Below the pieces are notes generated by a model. The model was given only the letters and a program-made list of their open reading frames with translations. It was not told the origin of the DNA and searched no databases. Shown here piece by piece: positions 21,301 through 32,465 of a DNA stretch of 64,000 bases. This stretch comes from Cyprinodon diabolis (lineage: Eukaryota > Chordata > Actinopteri > Cyprinodontiformes > Cyprinodontidae), in assembly GCA_030533445.1 (NCBI GenBank), contig CM060069.1, positions 1,395,756-1,459,755 of the forward strand. Reading direction: 5' to 3'. Every line of letters starts with the position of its first letter. Position 1 is the stretch's first letter. Made by a program: the position numbers and the translations under genes.

Positions 21301-24300
21301 CAAACGATTACAGGTGCGGGGGGGAACAGGACAAACTATTACAGGTGGGGGGGGGGGAGCGGGACAAACTATTACAGGTGCGGGACAAACTATTACAGGT
21401 GGGGGGGGGACAAACTATTACAGGTGCGGGACAAACGATTACAGGTGGGGCGGGGGGGGGTGGGGTGGGGGGAGCGGGACAAACTATTACAGGTGCGGGA
21501 CAAACGATTACAGGTGGGGGGGGGGACAAACTATTACAGGTGCGGGACAAACGATTACAGGTGGGGGGGGGGGGGGGGCGGGACAAACCATTACAGGTGG
21601 GGGGGGGGACAAACTATTACAGGTGCGGGACAAACGATTACAGGTGGGGCGGGGGGGGGCGGGGTGGGGGGAGCGGGACAAACTATTACAGGTGCGGGAC
21701 AAACGATTACAGGTGGGGGGGCGGGACAAACTATTACAGGTGGGGGGGGAACAGGACAAACTATTACAGGTGCGGGACAAACTATTACAGGTGCGGGACA
21801 AACTATTACAGGTGCGGGGGGGAGCGGGACAAACTATTACAGGTGCGGGATAAACTATTACAGGTGCGGGGGGGGGAGCGGGACAAACTATTACAGGTGC
21901 GGGACAAACTATTACAGGTGGGGGGACAAACTATTACAGGTGCGGGACAAACTATTACAGGTGCGGGGGGGGGAGCAGGACAAACTATTACAGGTGCGGG
22001 ACAAACTATTACAGGTGCGGGGGGGGGAGCAGGACAAACTATTACAGGTGCGGGACAAACTATTACAGGTGCGGGGGGGGGAGCGGGACAAACTATTACA
22101 GGTGCGGGACAAACTATTACAGGTGCGGGACAAACTATTACAGGTGGGAGGGGCAGGACAAACTATTACAGGTGCAGGACAAACTATTACAGGTGCGGGA
22201 CAAACTATTACAGGTGCGGGGGGGAGCAGGACAAACTATTACAGGTGCGGGACAAACTATTACAGGTGCGGGACAAACTATTACAGGTGCGGGACAAACT
22301 ATTACAGGTGCGGGGGGGGCAGGACAAACTATTACAGGTGCGGGACAAACTATTACAGGTGCGGGACAAACTATTACAGGTGCGGGGGGGAACAGGACAA
22401 ACTATTACAGGTGCGGGGGGGGCAGGACAAACTATTACAGGTGCAGGACAAACTATTACAGGTGCGGGACAAACTATTACAGGTGCGGGTCAAACTATTA
22501 TAGGTGCGGGACAAACTATTACAGGTGCGGGACAAACTATTACAGGTGCGGGGGGGGGAGCGGGACAAACTATTACAGGTGCAGGACAAACTATTACAGG
22601 TGCGGGACAAACTATTACAGGTGCGGGGGGGGGAGCGGGACAAACTATTACAGGTGCGGGACAAACTATTACAGGTGCGGGACAAACTATTACAGGTGGG
22701 GGGACAAACTATTACAGGTGCGGGGACAAACTATTACAGGTGCGGGGGGGTGGGCGGGACAAACTATTACGGATGCGGGACAAACTATTACAGGTGCGGG
22801 GGGGAGCGGGACAAACTATTACAGGTGCGGGACAAACTATTACAGGTGGGGGGGACAAACTATTACAGGTGGGAGGGACAAACTATTACAGGTGGGGGGG
22901 GGAGCGGGACAAACTATTACGGATGCGGGACAAACTATTACAGGTGCGGGACAAACTATTACAGGTGTGGGGGGGGAGCGGGACAAACTATTACAGGTGC
23001 GGGACAAACTATTACAGGTGAGGGGGGGCGGGACAAACTATTACAGGTGAGGTACACCAACTATTACAGGTGCGGGACAAACTATTACAGGTGAGGGGGG
23101 GCGGGACAAACTATTACAGGTGAGGGACAAACTATTACAGGTGAGGGGGGGGAAGGACAAACTATTACAGGTGCGAGGGGGAACAGGACAAACTATTACA
23201 GGTGAGGGGGGGCGGGACAAACTATTACAGGTGCGGGGGGGAACAGGACAAACTATTACAGGTGAGGGACAAAGTATTACAGGTGCGGGGGGGAACAGGA
23301 CAAACTATTACAGGTGAGGGACAAACTATTACAGGTGAGGGACAAACTATTACAGGTGCGGGGGGGAACAGGACAAACTATTACAGGTGAGGGGGGGCGG
23401 GACAAACTATTACAGGTGCGGGGGGGAACAGGACAAACTATTACAGGTGAGGGGGGGCGGGACAAACTATTACAGGTGAGGGGGGAACAGGACAAACTAT
23501 TACAGGTGAGGGGGGGCGGGACAAACTATTACAGGTGAGGGGGGAACAGGACAAACTATTACAGGTGAGGGGGGGCGGGACAAACTATTACAGGTGTGGG
23601 GGGGGAGCGGGACAAACTATTACAGGTGTGGGGGGGAGCGGGACAAACTATTACAGGTGTGGGGGGGAGCGGGACAAACTATTACAGGTGAGGGACAAAC
23701 TATTACAGGTGAGGGGGGAACAGGACAAACTATTACAGGTGAGGGGGGGAACAGGACAAACTATTACAGGTGAGGGGGGAACTATTACAGGTGCGGGGGG
23801 GAACAGGACAAACTATTACAGGTGCGGGGGGGAACAGGACAAACTATTACAGGTGAGGGGGGAACTATTACAGGTGCGGGGGGGAACAGGACAAACTATT
23901 ACAGGTGCGGGGGGGAAACGGGACAAACTATTAGAGGTGAGGGACAAACTATTACAGGTGAGGGGGGGGGCAGGACAAACTATTACAGGTGCGGGACAAA
24001 CTATTACAGGTGCAGAACAAACTATTACAGGTGCGGGGGGGGAGCAGGACAAACTATTACAGGTGCGGGACAAACTATTACAGGTGCGGGGGGGGGAGCG
24101 GGACAAACTATTACAGGTGGGGGGACAAACTATTACAGGTGGGGGGACAAACTATTACAGGTGGGGGGACAAACTATTACAGGTGCGGGGGGGGGCGGGA
24201 CAAACTATTACGGATGTGGGACAAACTATTACAGGTGCGGGGGGGAGTGGGACAAACTATTACAGGTGCGGGACAAACTATTACAGGTGGGGGGGACAAA

Positions 24301-27300
24301 CTATTACAGGTGGGGGGGGGGAGCGGGACAAACTATTACGGATGCGGGACAAACTATTACAGGTGCGGGACAAACTATTACAGGTGTGGGGGGGGAGCGG
24401 GACAAACTATTACAGGTGCGGGACAAACTATTACAGGTGAGGGGGGGCGGGACAAACTATTACAGGTGAGGGACAAACTATTACAGGTGAGGGGGGGGAA
24501 GGACAAACTATTACAGGTGCGAGGGGGAACAGGACAAACTATTACAGGTGCGGGGGGAACAGGACAAACTATTACAGGTGAGGGGGGGGCGGGACAAACT
24601 ATTATAGGTGAGGGGGGGCGGGACAAACTATTACAGGTGCGGGGGGGAACAGGACAAACTATTACAGGTGAGGGACAAACTATTACAGGTGAGGGACAAA
24701 CTATTACAGGTGAGGGGGGGCGGGACAAACTATTACAGGTGCGGGGGGGAACAGGACAAACTATTACAGGTGAGGGGGGAACTATTACAGGTGCGGGGGG
24801 GGAACAGGACAAACTATTACAGGTGCGGGGGGGGAAACGGGACAAACTATTAAAGGTGAGGGACAAACTATTACAGGTGAGGGGGGAAAAGGACAAACTA
24901 TTACAGGTGCGGGGGGGAACAGGACAAACTATTACAGGTGCGGGGGCGAACAGGACAAACTATTACAGGTGAGGGGGGGCGGGACAAACTATTACAGGTG
25001 CGGGGGGGAACAGGACAAACTATTACAGGTGCGGGGGGGAACAGGACAAACTATTACAGGTGCGGGGGGGGGAACGGGACAAACTATTAGAAGTGTGGGC
25101 GAGACTGAACACTGCGGGCGCAGGACTAGAAAATCTGTCCCGCGCAGGCCTCTACCCGGCTTTCCTTCAGCTCCAGAAGCCGCCCCACCTTCCCCCTCAA
25201 AATGCCTCGCCCCCCACATACCCGCCCTGCCTCCCAGCTGAACAGAACCCACCTCTCTGCCACTGGGCGTGGATCTTGTTGCGGTATACGGCATAGCAGC
25301 GGTCCAAGGCGCTCAGGTAGCACTGGATGGACAGCTTCCCGTCCACCACCGGATACTCAGACACCATGTCGGGTTTGTAGAAGTCGTACGCGTGCTGCAT
25401 GTGCGTTCCCCGCAGACCTGCAGGATTCAGAGAACACACGCCTGTTGCCATGGCAGCATACTGGCTGCGGATCGGTCACTGCTCTGGTTATCAACCCTCA
25501 CCTCTTTCAAAGGCCAAAGGCGCGTTCGGCCCGACCAGCATGGCCACCGCTCCGGCGCCCCCTGTAGGCCGAGCGCTTCCTGTTGCGTAGACGGCGATGT
25601 CACCTGCAACGACCAGGGCGTAGCGTCCTGCAGATAGAAAACGGGTCAGAGTTCTGATGGATAACGGCTTCTAGATCATCACCAGATGGAGCGGCATGAA
25701 CAAACAGCTGAGCGCTAAAGTAATCACACCTCCAGAGTTTGGTTAAAAACCTCTGATCATCAAACTTCTTCTTTATCAACAATTATTCAAAGAGTGACGG
25801 TAGAAGGTGATGCCGCCCAGAGCCGCTGATAAGGAGGAGGCAGAAAGATTAAACTCATTAAAACAGGAAGAATCTGGGAGGAAATGAACCACAGATGCTG
25901 TTGCCATGGAAACCACCGCTGTAGCTACCAGATTTGCTGGGGTCCTGCTTCCTGCCAGAGACATTATGCTACATGATTGGCTGAACGTTCCCACATGATG
26001 TAAATCATTGTGGTTTCCTAGGCAACGATAATAACAATGCAGCATCAGTGTGTCGCGTCTGTAGCATCTTTAGCATTAGCGTGGCTAATGACCCATTTCT
26101 TTAATTAAGCCTTTAGATTAGATGAGCCTCTGAATGATAGATTAGCTACAGAAAAATTAAAAAGGTAAAAAATTTTAAAAGTTAATAAGCCTAGTTAACA
26201 ATTATATTTAAGTTTATAAACTAAAAAATGTCAGTTGATTTTTTTCTATATACTGTATATTTGGGCAAGTTGGCATTTCTTATTACATTGATATTCATTT
26301 TTACCATCAAAATATCCAGATTATTTTAATGTTCCAAAGGTAATAAAGTCTGATCCTATTGGCTGAGAATGTTGATTTTCAAAGTATTTTACTGAGTTCC
26401 CTATAAAGGGTTAAATAGCAGAGCTCAGTCAGTCTTACAATGTAGAACTTTTCTTTATGGACTGACAATTATTGTTTTCTACTTTAGATCACAGATGAAA
26501 TGTAAAATAATAGCAAATAAAGGGAATAATATGTTGAGACTCCAGAAAAGATCTGATTCCTAAGAAACGGGTGCGATACAGTTTGTCCGAGTGGACTTTC
26601 CATATGATGACATCATAAGAAGGGGCGGGGCCTGAGCAGATCTGGTGCCTACACCTGCATCCTGAATGATCCTGAAATCATTTCAGCTCTTCCTGTGAGA
26701 CTCCCGCCGCCATTAAAACCGCATCAGATGGGTTTGAGCAGCTGCTGATGGACGGCGATCACAGGCCGACAGATGTGGAAACATCAGCAGAGGAGCTCTG
26801 AGGACGGACAGAGTCTCTGCAAACCGTCGGTTCTCTAGAGACACCAGAACAAAGCGGGAATTATCAAACCGCTAATGATGTTGAGTTTTAGCTTGTTTTA
26901 GCTCCACCTGGTTTAAATGTTTTATAAAACCTTTTTCCAGGCTGGTTTTAATCCCATAAATGATCAGATTAGTTTTTCTTCACAGGTGTAACTGCTCCTT
27001 TATCCGTCCCAAACCACAGCATCTGAAATCAGCCCAGTTCTGATTGGACCGACGGGCTTTAGAGGACGCCGTCGGACGGTTTATGGACCTGAGATGTTCT
27101 GACAGCTCTACGTTTGGGGTAAAAGCTGGACTTCCTGCTGCCACACGGCAGAACCTCCTCAGGTCCATTTCTGAGGTGAAACAGGAAACGGAGACGGCGA
27201 AGCTCAGAGATCGTTGACCTACCGTCCCACGAACTGGACTCCACCCAGTTCACGGCGTTGAAGAGGGCGGCGGTGCCGCCGTAGCAGGCGTTGGTGGTGT

Positions 27301-27670
27301 CGATGCCCTCCACGTCCGTGTTGCCCGAGTCCTCGAACAGCTGCATGAGGACCGTCTTGACGGACTTGGACTTGTCGACGATGGTCTCGGTGCCGACCTC
27401 CAGCCGGCCGATGCAGTCGTAGGACAGGCCGCTCCTCTCCATCAGCCTCTGGACCACGGTCAGACACAGGGAGTTGATGTCCTCGCGGTCCGAGCAGAAC
27501 CCCATCCGGACCTGTCCCAGTCCCACCGTGTACTTCCCCGCCGCCACGCCGTCAAACCGCTCCAGCTCGGCCTGGTCCACATACTGGGATGGGAAGTACA
27601 GCTCCATGGCGATGACCCCCACATCTTTGGGCCACGGCCCTAAGCAGCTACTGGAGGCGGAGCCTGGCAT
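18289..27670 (-). CDS. hmgcs1: hmgcs1, cytosolic hydroxymethylglutaryl-CoA synthase (whole coding span)
   Basis: The enzyme condenses acetyl-CoA with acetoacetyl-CoA to HMG-CoA, the cytosolic step before HMG-CoA reductase in the mevalonate/sterol pathway. Nine coding exons (27670-27223, 25627-25502, 25417-25253, 20803-20635, 20402-20232, 20058-19952, 19878-19753, 19504-19347, 18366-18289) join in phase with GT-AG introns to 515 residues; the mammalian protein is about 520. The catalytic residues fall at the family numbering: Glu95 (EVGTE), Cys129 (TNACYGG) and His264 (FHSPYC). There is no mitochondrial leader, and MPGS plus WPKDVG fits the cytosolic paralogue rather than hmgcs2. The start is the ATG one base after an acceptor, so exon 1 is non-coding. 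Large minisatellites occupy the introns at 27222-29768 and 25252-20804. Confidence 0.96.
18590..18750. mobile_element. MITE fragment, same family as 40.08-40.78 kb
   Basis: The words GACGCTCTGATGCCATCTAC, 'ctcacgatgtctgtacg' and 'attctcacacgactgg' match the reverse strand of the element at 40083-40779. It is an internal piece without both termini, upstream of the last hmgcs1 exon, in its final intron. Confidence 0.65.
19347..19504 (-). CDS. hmgcs1: hmgcs1 coding exon 8 (residues 438-490)
   Basis: It encodes [20 protein letters not shown], then [20 protein letters not shown], ending in GAASE. The FPGTWYL and RVD.KHRR.YARRP motifs are family signatures. Acceptor 'ccgcag', donor GAG|GTAAGG. Confidence 0.95.
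19753..19878 (-). CDS. hmgcs1: hmgcs1 coding exon 7 (residues 396-437)
   Basis: It encodes [20 protein letters not shown], then [20 protein letters not shown] and HL. The acceptor is 'ctgatag' and the donor G|GTACGG. Confidence 0.94.
19952..20058 (-). CDS. hmgcs1: hmgcs1 coding exon 6 (residues 360-395)
   Basis: It encodes [20 protein letters not shown] followed by [15 protein letters not shown]. The FSYGSG motif of the active-site wall is intact. Acceptor 'tttgcag', donor G|GTGAGT. Confidence 0.94.
20232..20402 (-). CDS. hmgcs1: hmgcs1 coding exon 5 (residues 303-359)
   Basis: It encodes [20 protein letters not shown], then [20 protein letters not shown] and [12 protein letters not shown]. 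The frame stays open past the exon, but the strong donor CA|GTACGT at 20231 gives the correct phase: CA joined to A restores Gln before HTASQLAG. Confidence 0.93.
20635..20803 (-). CDS. hmgcs1: hmgcs1 coding exon 4 (residues 247-302)
   Basis: It encodes [20 protein letters not shown] followed by [20 protein letters not shown], and contains the general acid/base His264. The acceptor is 'ttgacag' and the donor AG|GTACCA. Confidence 0.95.
21194..25092. repeat. 3.9 kb G-rich 21-bp minisatellite in an hmgcs1 intron
   Basis: The array holds roughly 160 copies of a core ACAAACTATTACAGGTG separated by GCGG-type linkers or runs of 5-14 G on the plus strand. Variants are GTGCGG, GTGAGG and GTGTGG after the core, with a few substitutions such as ACAAACGATTACAGG. 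The 21-bp unit lacks stops in several frames, which creates long periodic peptides (DKLLQV, GQTITG, TNYYRC) that are artefacts. Every core contains the E-box CAGGTG. On the plus strand, antisense to hmgcs1, the text TTACAG|GTGAGG looks like joined splice-site consensus. The array fills most of intron 25252-20804. Confidence 0.97.
25253..25417 (-). CDS. hmgcs1: hmgcs1 coding exon 3 (residues 192-246)
   Basis: It encodes [20 protein letters not shown], then [20 protein letters not shown] and [14 protein letters not shown]. The donor is G|GTGGGT at 25252. The next intron is 4.45 kb and about 88% of it is the 21-bp G-rich array. Confidence 0.95.
25502..25627 (-). CDS. hmgcs1: hmgcs1 coding exon 2 (residues 150-191)
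   Basis: It encodes [20 protein letters not shown], then [20 protein letters not shown] and RG. It is bounded by acceptor 'ctgcag' and donor G|GTGAGG and is in phase with both neighbours. Confidence 0.95.
27223..27670 (-). CDS. hmgcs1: hmgcs1 coding exon 1 (residues 1-149)
   Basis: The acceptor 'cctcctcag' precedes G-ATG. The exon encodes the N-terminal thiolase-fold half, with Glu95 and the acyl-enzyme nucleophile Cys129 in [10 protein letters not shown]. It ends WDG with donor G|GTAGGT. Codon use is strongly G/C-ending. Confidence 0.95.
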
Positions 27671-27787
27671 CCTGAGGAGGAGGAGGAGAAGATGAGGTGA
27701 GGAGGAGGTGAGGGAGAGGGGAGGTTCCTGTCAAGTTCTGAGGATTTAAAGAGTTAATAGGATAAAGAAAATTTGACAGCAGGTCAA

Positions 27788-29186
27788 GGACCGACCCACA
27801 GCTGGTTCTGATCACCAGACCGAGCCACAGCTGGTTCTGATCACCAGACCGAGCCACAACTGGTTCTGATCACCAGACCGAGCCACAACTGGTTCTGTTA
27901 ACCAGACCGACCCACAGCCGGTTCTGTTAACCAGACCGACCCACAGCTGGTTCTGATCAACAGACCGACCCACAGCTGGTTCTGATCACCAGACCGACCC
28001 ACAGCCGGTTCTGTTCACCAGACCGACCCACAGCTGGTTCTGTTCACCAGACCGACCCACAGCCGGTTCTGATCACCAGACCGACCCACAGCCGGTTCTG
28101 ATCAATAGACCGACCCACAGCCGGTTCTGTTCACCAGACCGACCCACAGCTGGTTCTGTTAACCAGACCGGCCCACAGCTGGTTCTGTTCACCAGACCGA
28201 CCCACAGCCGGTTCTGATCAATAGACCGACCCACAGCTGGTTCTGTTAACCAGACCGACCCACAGCCGGTTCTGTTAACCAGACCGACCCACAGCCGGTT
28301 CTGTTCACCAGACCGACCCACAGCTGGTTCTGTTAACCAGACCGACCCACAGCTGGTTCTGTTCACCAGACCGACCCACAGCCGGTTCTGTTCACCAGAC
28401 CGACCCACAGCCAGACCGACCCACAGCCAGACCGACCCACAGCCGGTTCTGTTCACCAGACCGACCCACAGCCAGACCGACCCACAGCCAGACCGACCCA
28501 CAGCCGGTTCTGTTAACCAGACCGACCCACAGCCGGTTCTGTTAACCAGACCAACCCACAGCTGGTTCTGATCAACAGACCGACCCACAGCTGGTTCTGT
28601 TCACCAGACCGACCCACAGCCGGTTCTGATCACCAGACCGACCCACAGCCGGTTCTGTTCACTAGACCGACCCACAGCTGGTTCTGTTAACCAGACCGAC
28701 CCACAGCTGGTTCTGATCACCAGACCGACCCACAGCCAGACCGACCCACAGCCGGTTCTGTTAACCAGACCGACCCACAGCTGGTTCTGATCAACAGACC
28801 GACCCACAGCTGGTTCTGTTTACCAGACCGACCCACAGCCGGTTCTGTTAACCAGACCGACCCACAGCCGGTTCTGTTCACTAGACCGACCCACAGCTGG
28901 TTCTGATCAACAGACCGACCCACAGCTGGTTCTGATCAATAGACCGACCCACAGCTGGTTCTGTTCACCAGACCGACCCACAGCCGGTTCTGATCACCAG
29001 ACCGACCCACAGCCGGTTCTGTTAACCAGACCGACCCACAGCCGGTTCTGTTAACCAGACCGACCCACAGCCGGTTCTGTTCACTAGACCGACCCACAGC
29101 TGGTTCTGATCAATAGACCGACCCACAGCTGGTTCTGTTAACCAGATGGTTCTGTTAACCAGACCGACCCACAGCTGGTTCTGTTC
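27788..29186. repeat. 1.4 kb 29-bp minisatellite in hmgcs1 intron 1
   Basis: About 48 copies of a 29-bp unit (CCAGACCGACCCACAGCC then GGTTCTGTTCA or GTTCTGATCA) are present, plus shortened 13-16-bp units around 28405-28500 and 28730-28745. It lies between the non-coding first exon and the first coding exon. Minus-strand peptides such as LWVGLVNRTGCGSVW are spurious results of the period. Confidence 0.95.
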
Positions 29187-29631
29187 TGGGCGGGTCCAGT
29201 TCGCCTCTGACAGCCCAGCATGCTAGCAACTGTTAGCTGAGCTGCTCCAACGTTGATCTGCGGTCCAAACCCCGCTGGTTCTGGACGGGTTCGCTCAGCA
29301 ACAGGTTCGGCTTACCGTCCGTCACAGTCCGGCGGTTCCGGAGCGGCTGAACTGGACCGGGACAGCTGAATAAAGTGGGTGAAAGGGCACCGGGACTTAA
29401 CGGAACTTAATCCGGTTACTAAAGGTCAACCCGACTGATCAATAACTAATCATCTATTAACCCACGCGGTGGCGCGCGCCCACACACACGTCACGTAATA
29501 AAGCATCTATTAATTAAAACTAGTAGCGGTTCAGTAGCTTCAGACATGATTATTAAAGGATGTTGCTGGTCGGACCCTAATAGGTGACGGACCGGCTTCA
29601 TGCCTCAACTCAAAGCACTTCCACCAGAACT

Positions 29632-29978
29632 CACGTGATCCAACTTTAAACTTTTCACTAGTAATAAGCACTAAACACGGGAGGCGGCGTATCAAAGGAA
29701 TAGTGGCTCACCTGCGTGTGACGTCAATTCTGGTGGGCCTTTGAAGTCTCCGCTGAGTGTCCGCTCACCTGGCCGCTCCGAGCCGCCTTTATGCTGCCGA
29801 TGACGGACAGCGCGGCCTGGACACATCAACACAGCCGCCTGCCGTCCAATCACAGCTCACACACCACAGACAGCTGGCCAATCACAGCGCGCCCTCAGCA
29901 ACCACGCACGCTCCGCGGAAAGCAAGGCCGTCCAATGGCGACGCTTGTACGATGTCTGGTGAGAGAAAAGCAACCAAT
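29632..29978 (-). promoter_or_regulatory. hmgcs1: hmgcs1 promoter and non-coding exon 1 region
   Basis: A strong donor CCAG|GTGAGC at 29769/29768 on the minus strand probably ends the non-coding exon 1. Upstream of it (higher coordinates) lie four CCAAT boxes: 29846-29850, 29878-29882, 29932-29936 and 29974-29978. The first two are both CCAATCACAG, 32 bp apart. A CRE (TGACGTCA, 29719-29726) and an E-box (CACGTG, 29632-29637) lie just inside intron 1. NF-Y with SREBP and CREB control is known for mammalian HMGCS1. I could not identify a convincing sterol-response element, and the exact start site is unknown. Confidence 0.6.
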
Positions 29979-32465
29979 GAGGTTGGAGGAGAGGCTGACG
30001 GCGCCGCAGTGGTCCGCGTGTCAGAGCGTTTCCATGGAAACGCAGAAAACATCAGAGGGTCTGAACGAGGCTGTGTCCTAATATCAGCCATTTTTATCCC
30101 CGATTCAAACTCAGTTGCTGGTTTAAAGATGATGAGGAGTTCCCCAAAGATCGGACCTTCTAACGGGGCAGAGAGCAGCCAGGTCCCCCCTGAAGCATCC
30201 AACATATACCTGAATCTAGGTTCATAGGTCTAGGGGGGCTCATTCTACTTACATTTTCTAAACTTGCTCAGTGCCAGTAACCGACCAGTAATCATTCACC
30301 AACACATCTGATCTGACACTCTTCTGTTTTGTCTTCCTGTGTTTTTCTCTTCTTGCACGAGTTGTAGTGAAACTCACCTGTCTTTTCCTCACCTTAAACC
30401 TTCCCCTTATTCACCTCTCTCTGCCAATCCTAACATTCATTCTATTTAACAAGGTAAAAATCTACAGCTATGCTGGAAAGTTTAGACACCCTCCTGATAA
30501 AGAAAATGATAAATGCACAACAGTAATTCTAATATGAAACTGAAAAAATATAAATAAGAAAATACAAAATTATACAAAATAACTGATTTTCAATTATGAT
30601 TTTTTAAAAATGGATTAAAAAAAGGTTCCAGACACATTAGAGCTCCTGAACATTTCACCAACAAACCATCAACTGGAGCAGAAATCTGACTGAACATTTA
30701 AGAAAACACCTGATTGCAGTGATTCCATCAAATTTTAGTTTTTTGTTTGTTTCTTAATAATATTTCTGTTGAACCAAAATGCAAAATTAATAGCATAATT
30801 TCATTGAATTTTTACTTTTTCACTGGGAGCTGATTTTTTTTCCATCTTTAATGGGAAAGTATGTATACTTTTTTATAAAATTTGTATTTTTTAATCCAAG
30901 TGCTATATAGTTTTTAGATATATTAATATTATTATATATACTATATTAAGTATGTTTTTGTACCACCAAAAACACAGAACATTTACATTTAAAGTTCTGC
31001 GATAAAAGATTTATTTTACTAGTTTATTTGTTTCTCAGGTCATATTTTTGGAGAGAAAACCTTCCAAACCTCCACAGCTTTTTTCCAGAGCTACAAATAA
31101 CCAGAAATAAAGTCTGAACTTTCCATCCGTCTGGTGAAGATCCTTCGTCATCCAAAAAAAGTTAAAAACAATCCACCGGACTTTGTTTCCAAGTTTTCAA
31201 ATTAGGAAACAAAGTCCAGGGGATTGTTTTTTTTTTACTTTTTTTGGGACATCCTTATTCACTTCTGTTCTAATTAGTCATAAAAATGAGGCGGTTAGCG
31301 AACTGCTGACAGGGACTGATTTTATTTTGGTTTATTTCTGTAGTTCCTGCTGAAGGGAGCAATCTGGCGTCTTTTAATGGTTAAAACTTCTCTGAGCTCA
31401 AACTGGGATCCGTTTAGTTTCCAACTGTATCAGAATGTATTATCAGCGGCTGATTGTGAGGAGAAATGTAAAATAGATCCAGCATGGCTGCTGCTGCTGC
31501 TGTGGACTAGAGGATCGGGTCCCCCCAAGAAGACAAACTGTCCCCGTATCGGATACAAACAGGACGAAATGTTCAGGAAGTCACACTGTTAATAATTAAA
31601 GGTCAACAGAAGAACAGTTTTTATGAACTCTGTGGATTAATAAGGCCTTTCAGAGACGGAAAAAAATGGAGGTAAATTTGTTTGTAAATTTAAGAGATTT
31701 ATTCTATCATTAATTTTTCCTTTAAAAGCTTCCATGAGGCGATTTTACCGCCTCATTCCTTCGCTAAACACCCTGTGTTACACTCTACCATGTGTTTTAG
31801 TCTCGCATTGCTCCACAAATGTTTAAATCTTGCAAATTTGCTACTTTTTTCCTCCAAAAGATGTTTTTTCTTATTAATTTGCTACTTTTTTCTCTTATAA
31901 TTGTATATTTAATCTCGTAAATGTGTGCCTTTATTCTCGTTTTCTCTTTAAACTCAGATATTTAAATTCCATTTTTTAATTGTCTTTGAATGGTCCGGTT
32001 AGCCGCAGGAGAAAGGATGAAGACATCTTTGAAGAACCAGGAGAGAATAGGAGCAGACCGGTCCCAGTGCAGCTTTCTGATTGGCCCTGATCCACAGGTG
32101 GCCTGCTGTGGGCGTGGCCAGAAGACTCACCTGACAGGCAGACCAGCACGGGGTGTGATGTGAGGAGGGCGGTCTGAACAGGGACCAGTTTAACCATCTA
32201 CTCTTTATGTCCAGTTTGATGAAACGGTTTGAGTCAACCTGTAGCTGCAGGTGAGGAAGGAGCAGCAGGTTGGATAGCAGGGAGACATTAACCAGGGACA
32301 CGGTCCTGCTGGGAGACCATGTCCAGCCGCTGATTTCCCAGCTAGTAGCTCAGCAGCCTGAGGACCTCATCAGGTCCTGCTGGGAGCACCAGAGGTTCCT
32401 TCTAAGCTCCTTTTGGTTAATAGTTCAGATTAGAGTCACTGTGGAAAGTCACAGACTCTGCATCT
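29979..32465. other. Intergenic non-coding region between hmgcs1 promoter and L2 copy 2
   Basis: There is no gene I can support. 30.45-31.4 kb is AT-rich. 31.95-32.46 kb is GC-richer, with short open frames lacking splice context or recognisable similarity. A 39-43-bp inverted repeat at 31152-31247 is described separately. Confidence 0.5.
31152..31247. repeat. Inverted repeat, arms about 40 bp
   Basis: The left arm (31152-31190) ends ATCCACCGGACTTTGTTTCC and the right arm (31205-31247) starts GGAAACAAAGTCCAGGGGAT. The arms pair almost fully around a 14-nt loop, with differing A/T run lengths. It is preceded by 'ccttcgtcatcc', a motif of dispersed fish repeats, so it is probably a fold-back transposon remnant. 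Confidence 0.85.

Noticed and set aside
21194..25092. CRISPR-like array
   Set aside because: The repeats are directly tandem with no unique spacers, the genome is vertebrate, and unit variants are those of a minisatellite.
21136..25296. Long open frames of up to 610 codons (DKLLQV, GQTITG, TNYYRC repeats) as a repeat protein
   Set aside because: They follow from a 21-bp unit lacking stops, occur in several frames and both strands, break at G-run length changes, and lie in an hmgcs1 intron with no splice or start context.
28073..28923. Repeated VGLVNRTGCGSVW-type frames
   Set aside because: They are a product of the 29-bp intronic array; frame rotates every unit and no gene structure supports them.
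29757..30227. 156-codon plus-strand frame over the hmgcs1 promoter
   Set aside because: It is a GC-rich promoter region with no domain and no splice support; CCAAT boxes and the exon 1 donor explain the sequence better.
31377..31592. 71-codon plus-strand frame and the 31999-32301 minus frame as small genes
   Set aside because: There is no similarity, no convincing splice sites and no repeat family; open length is within chance.
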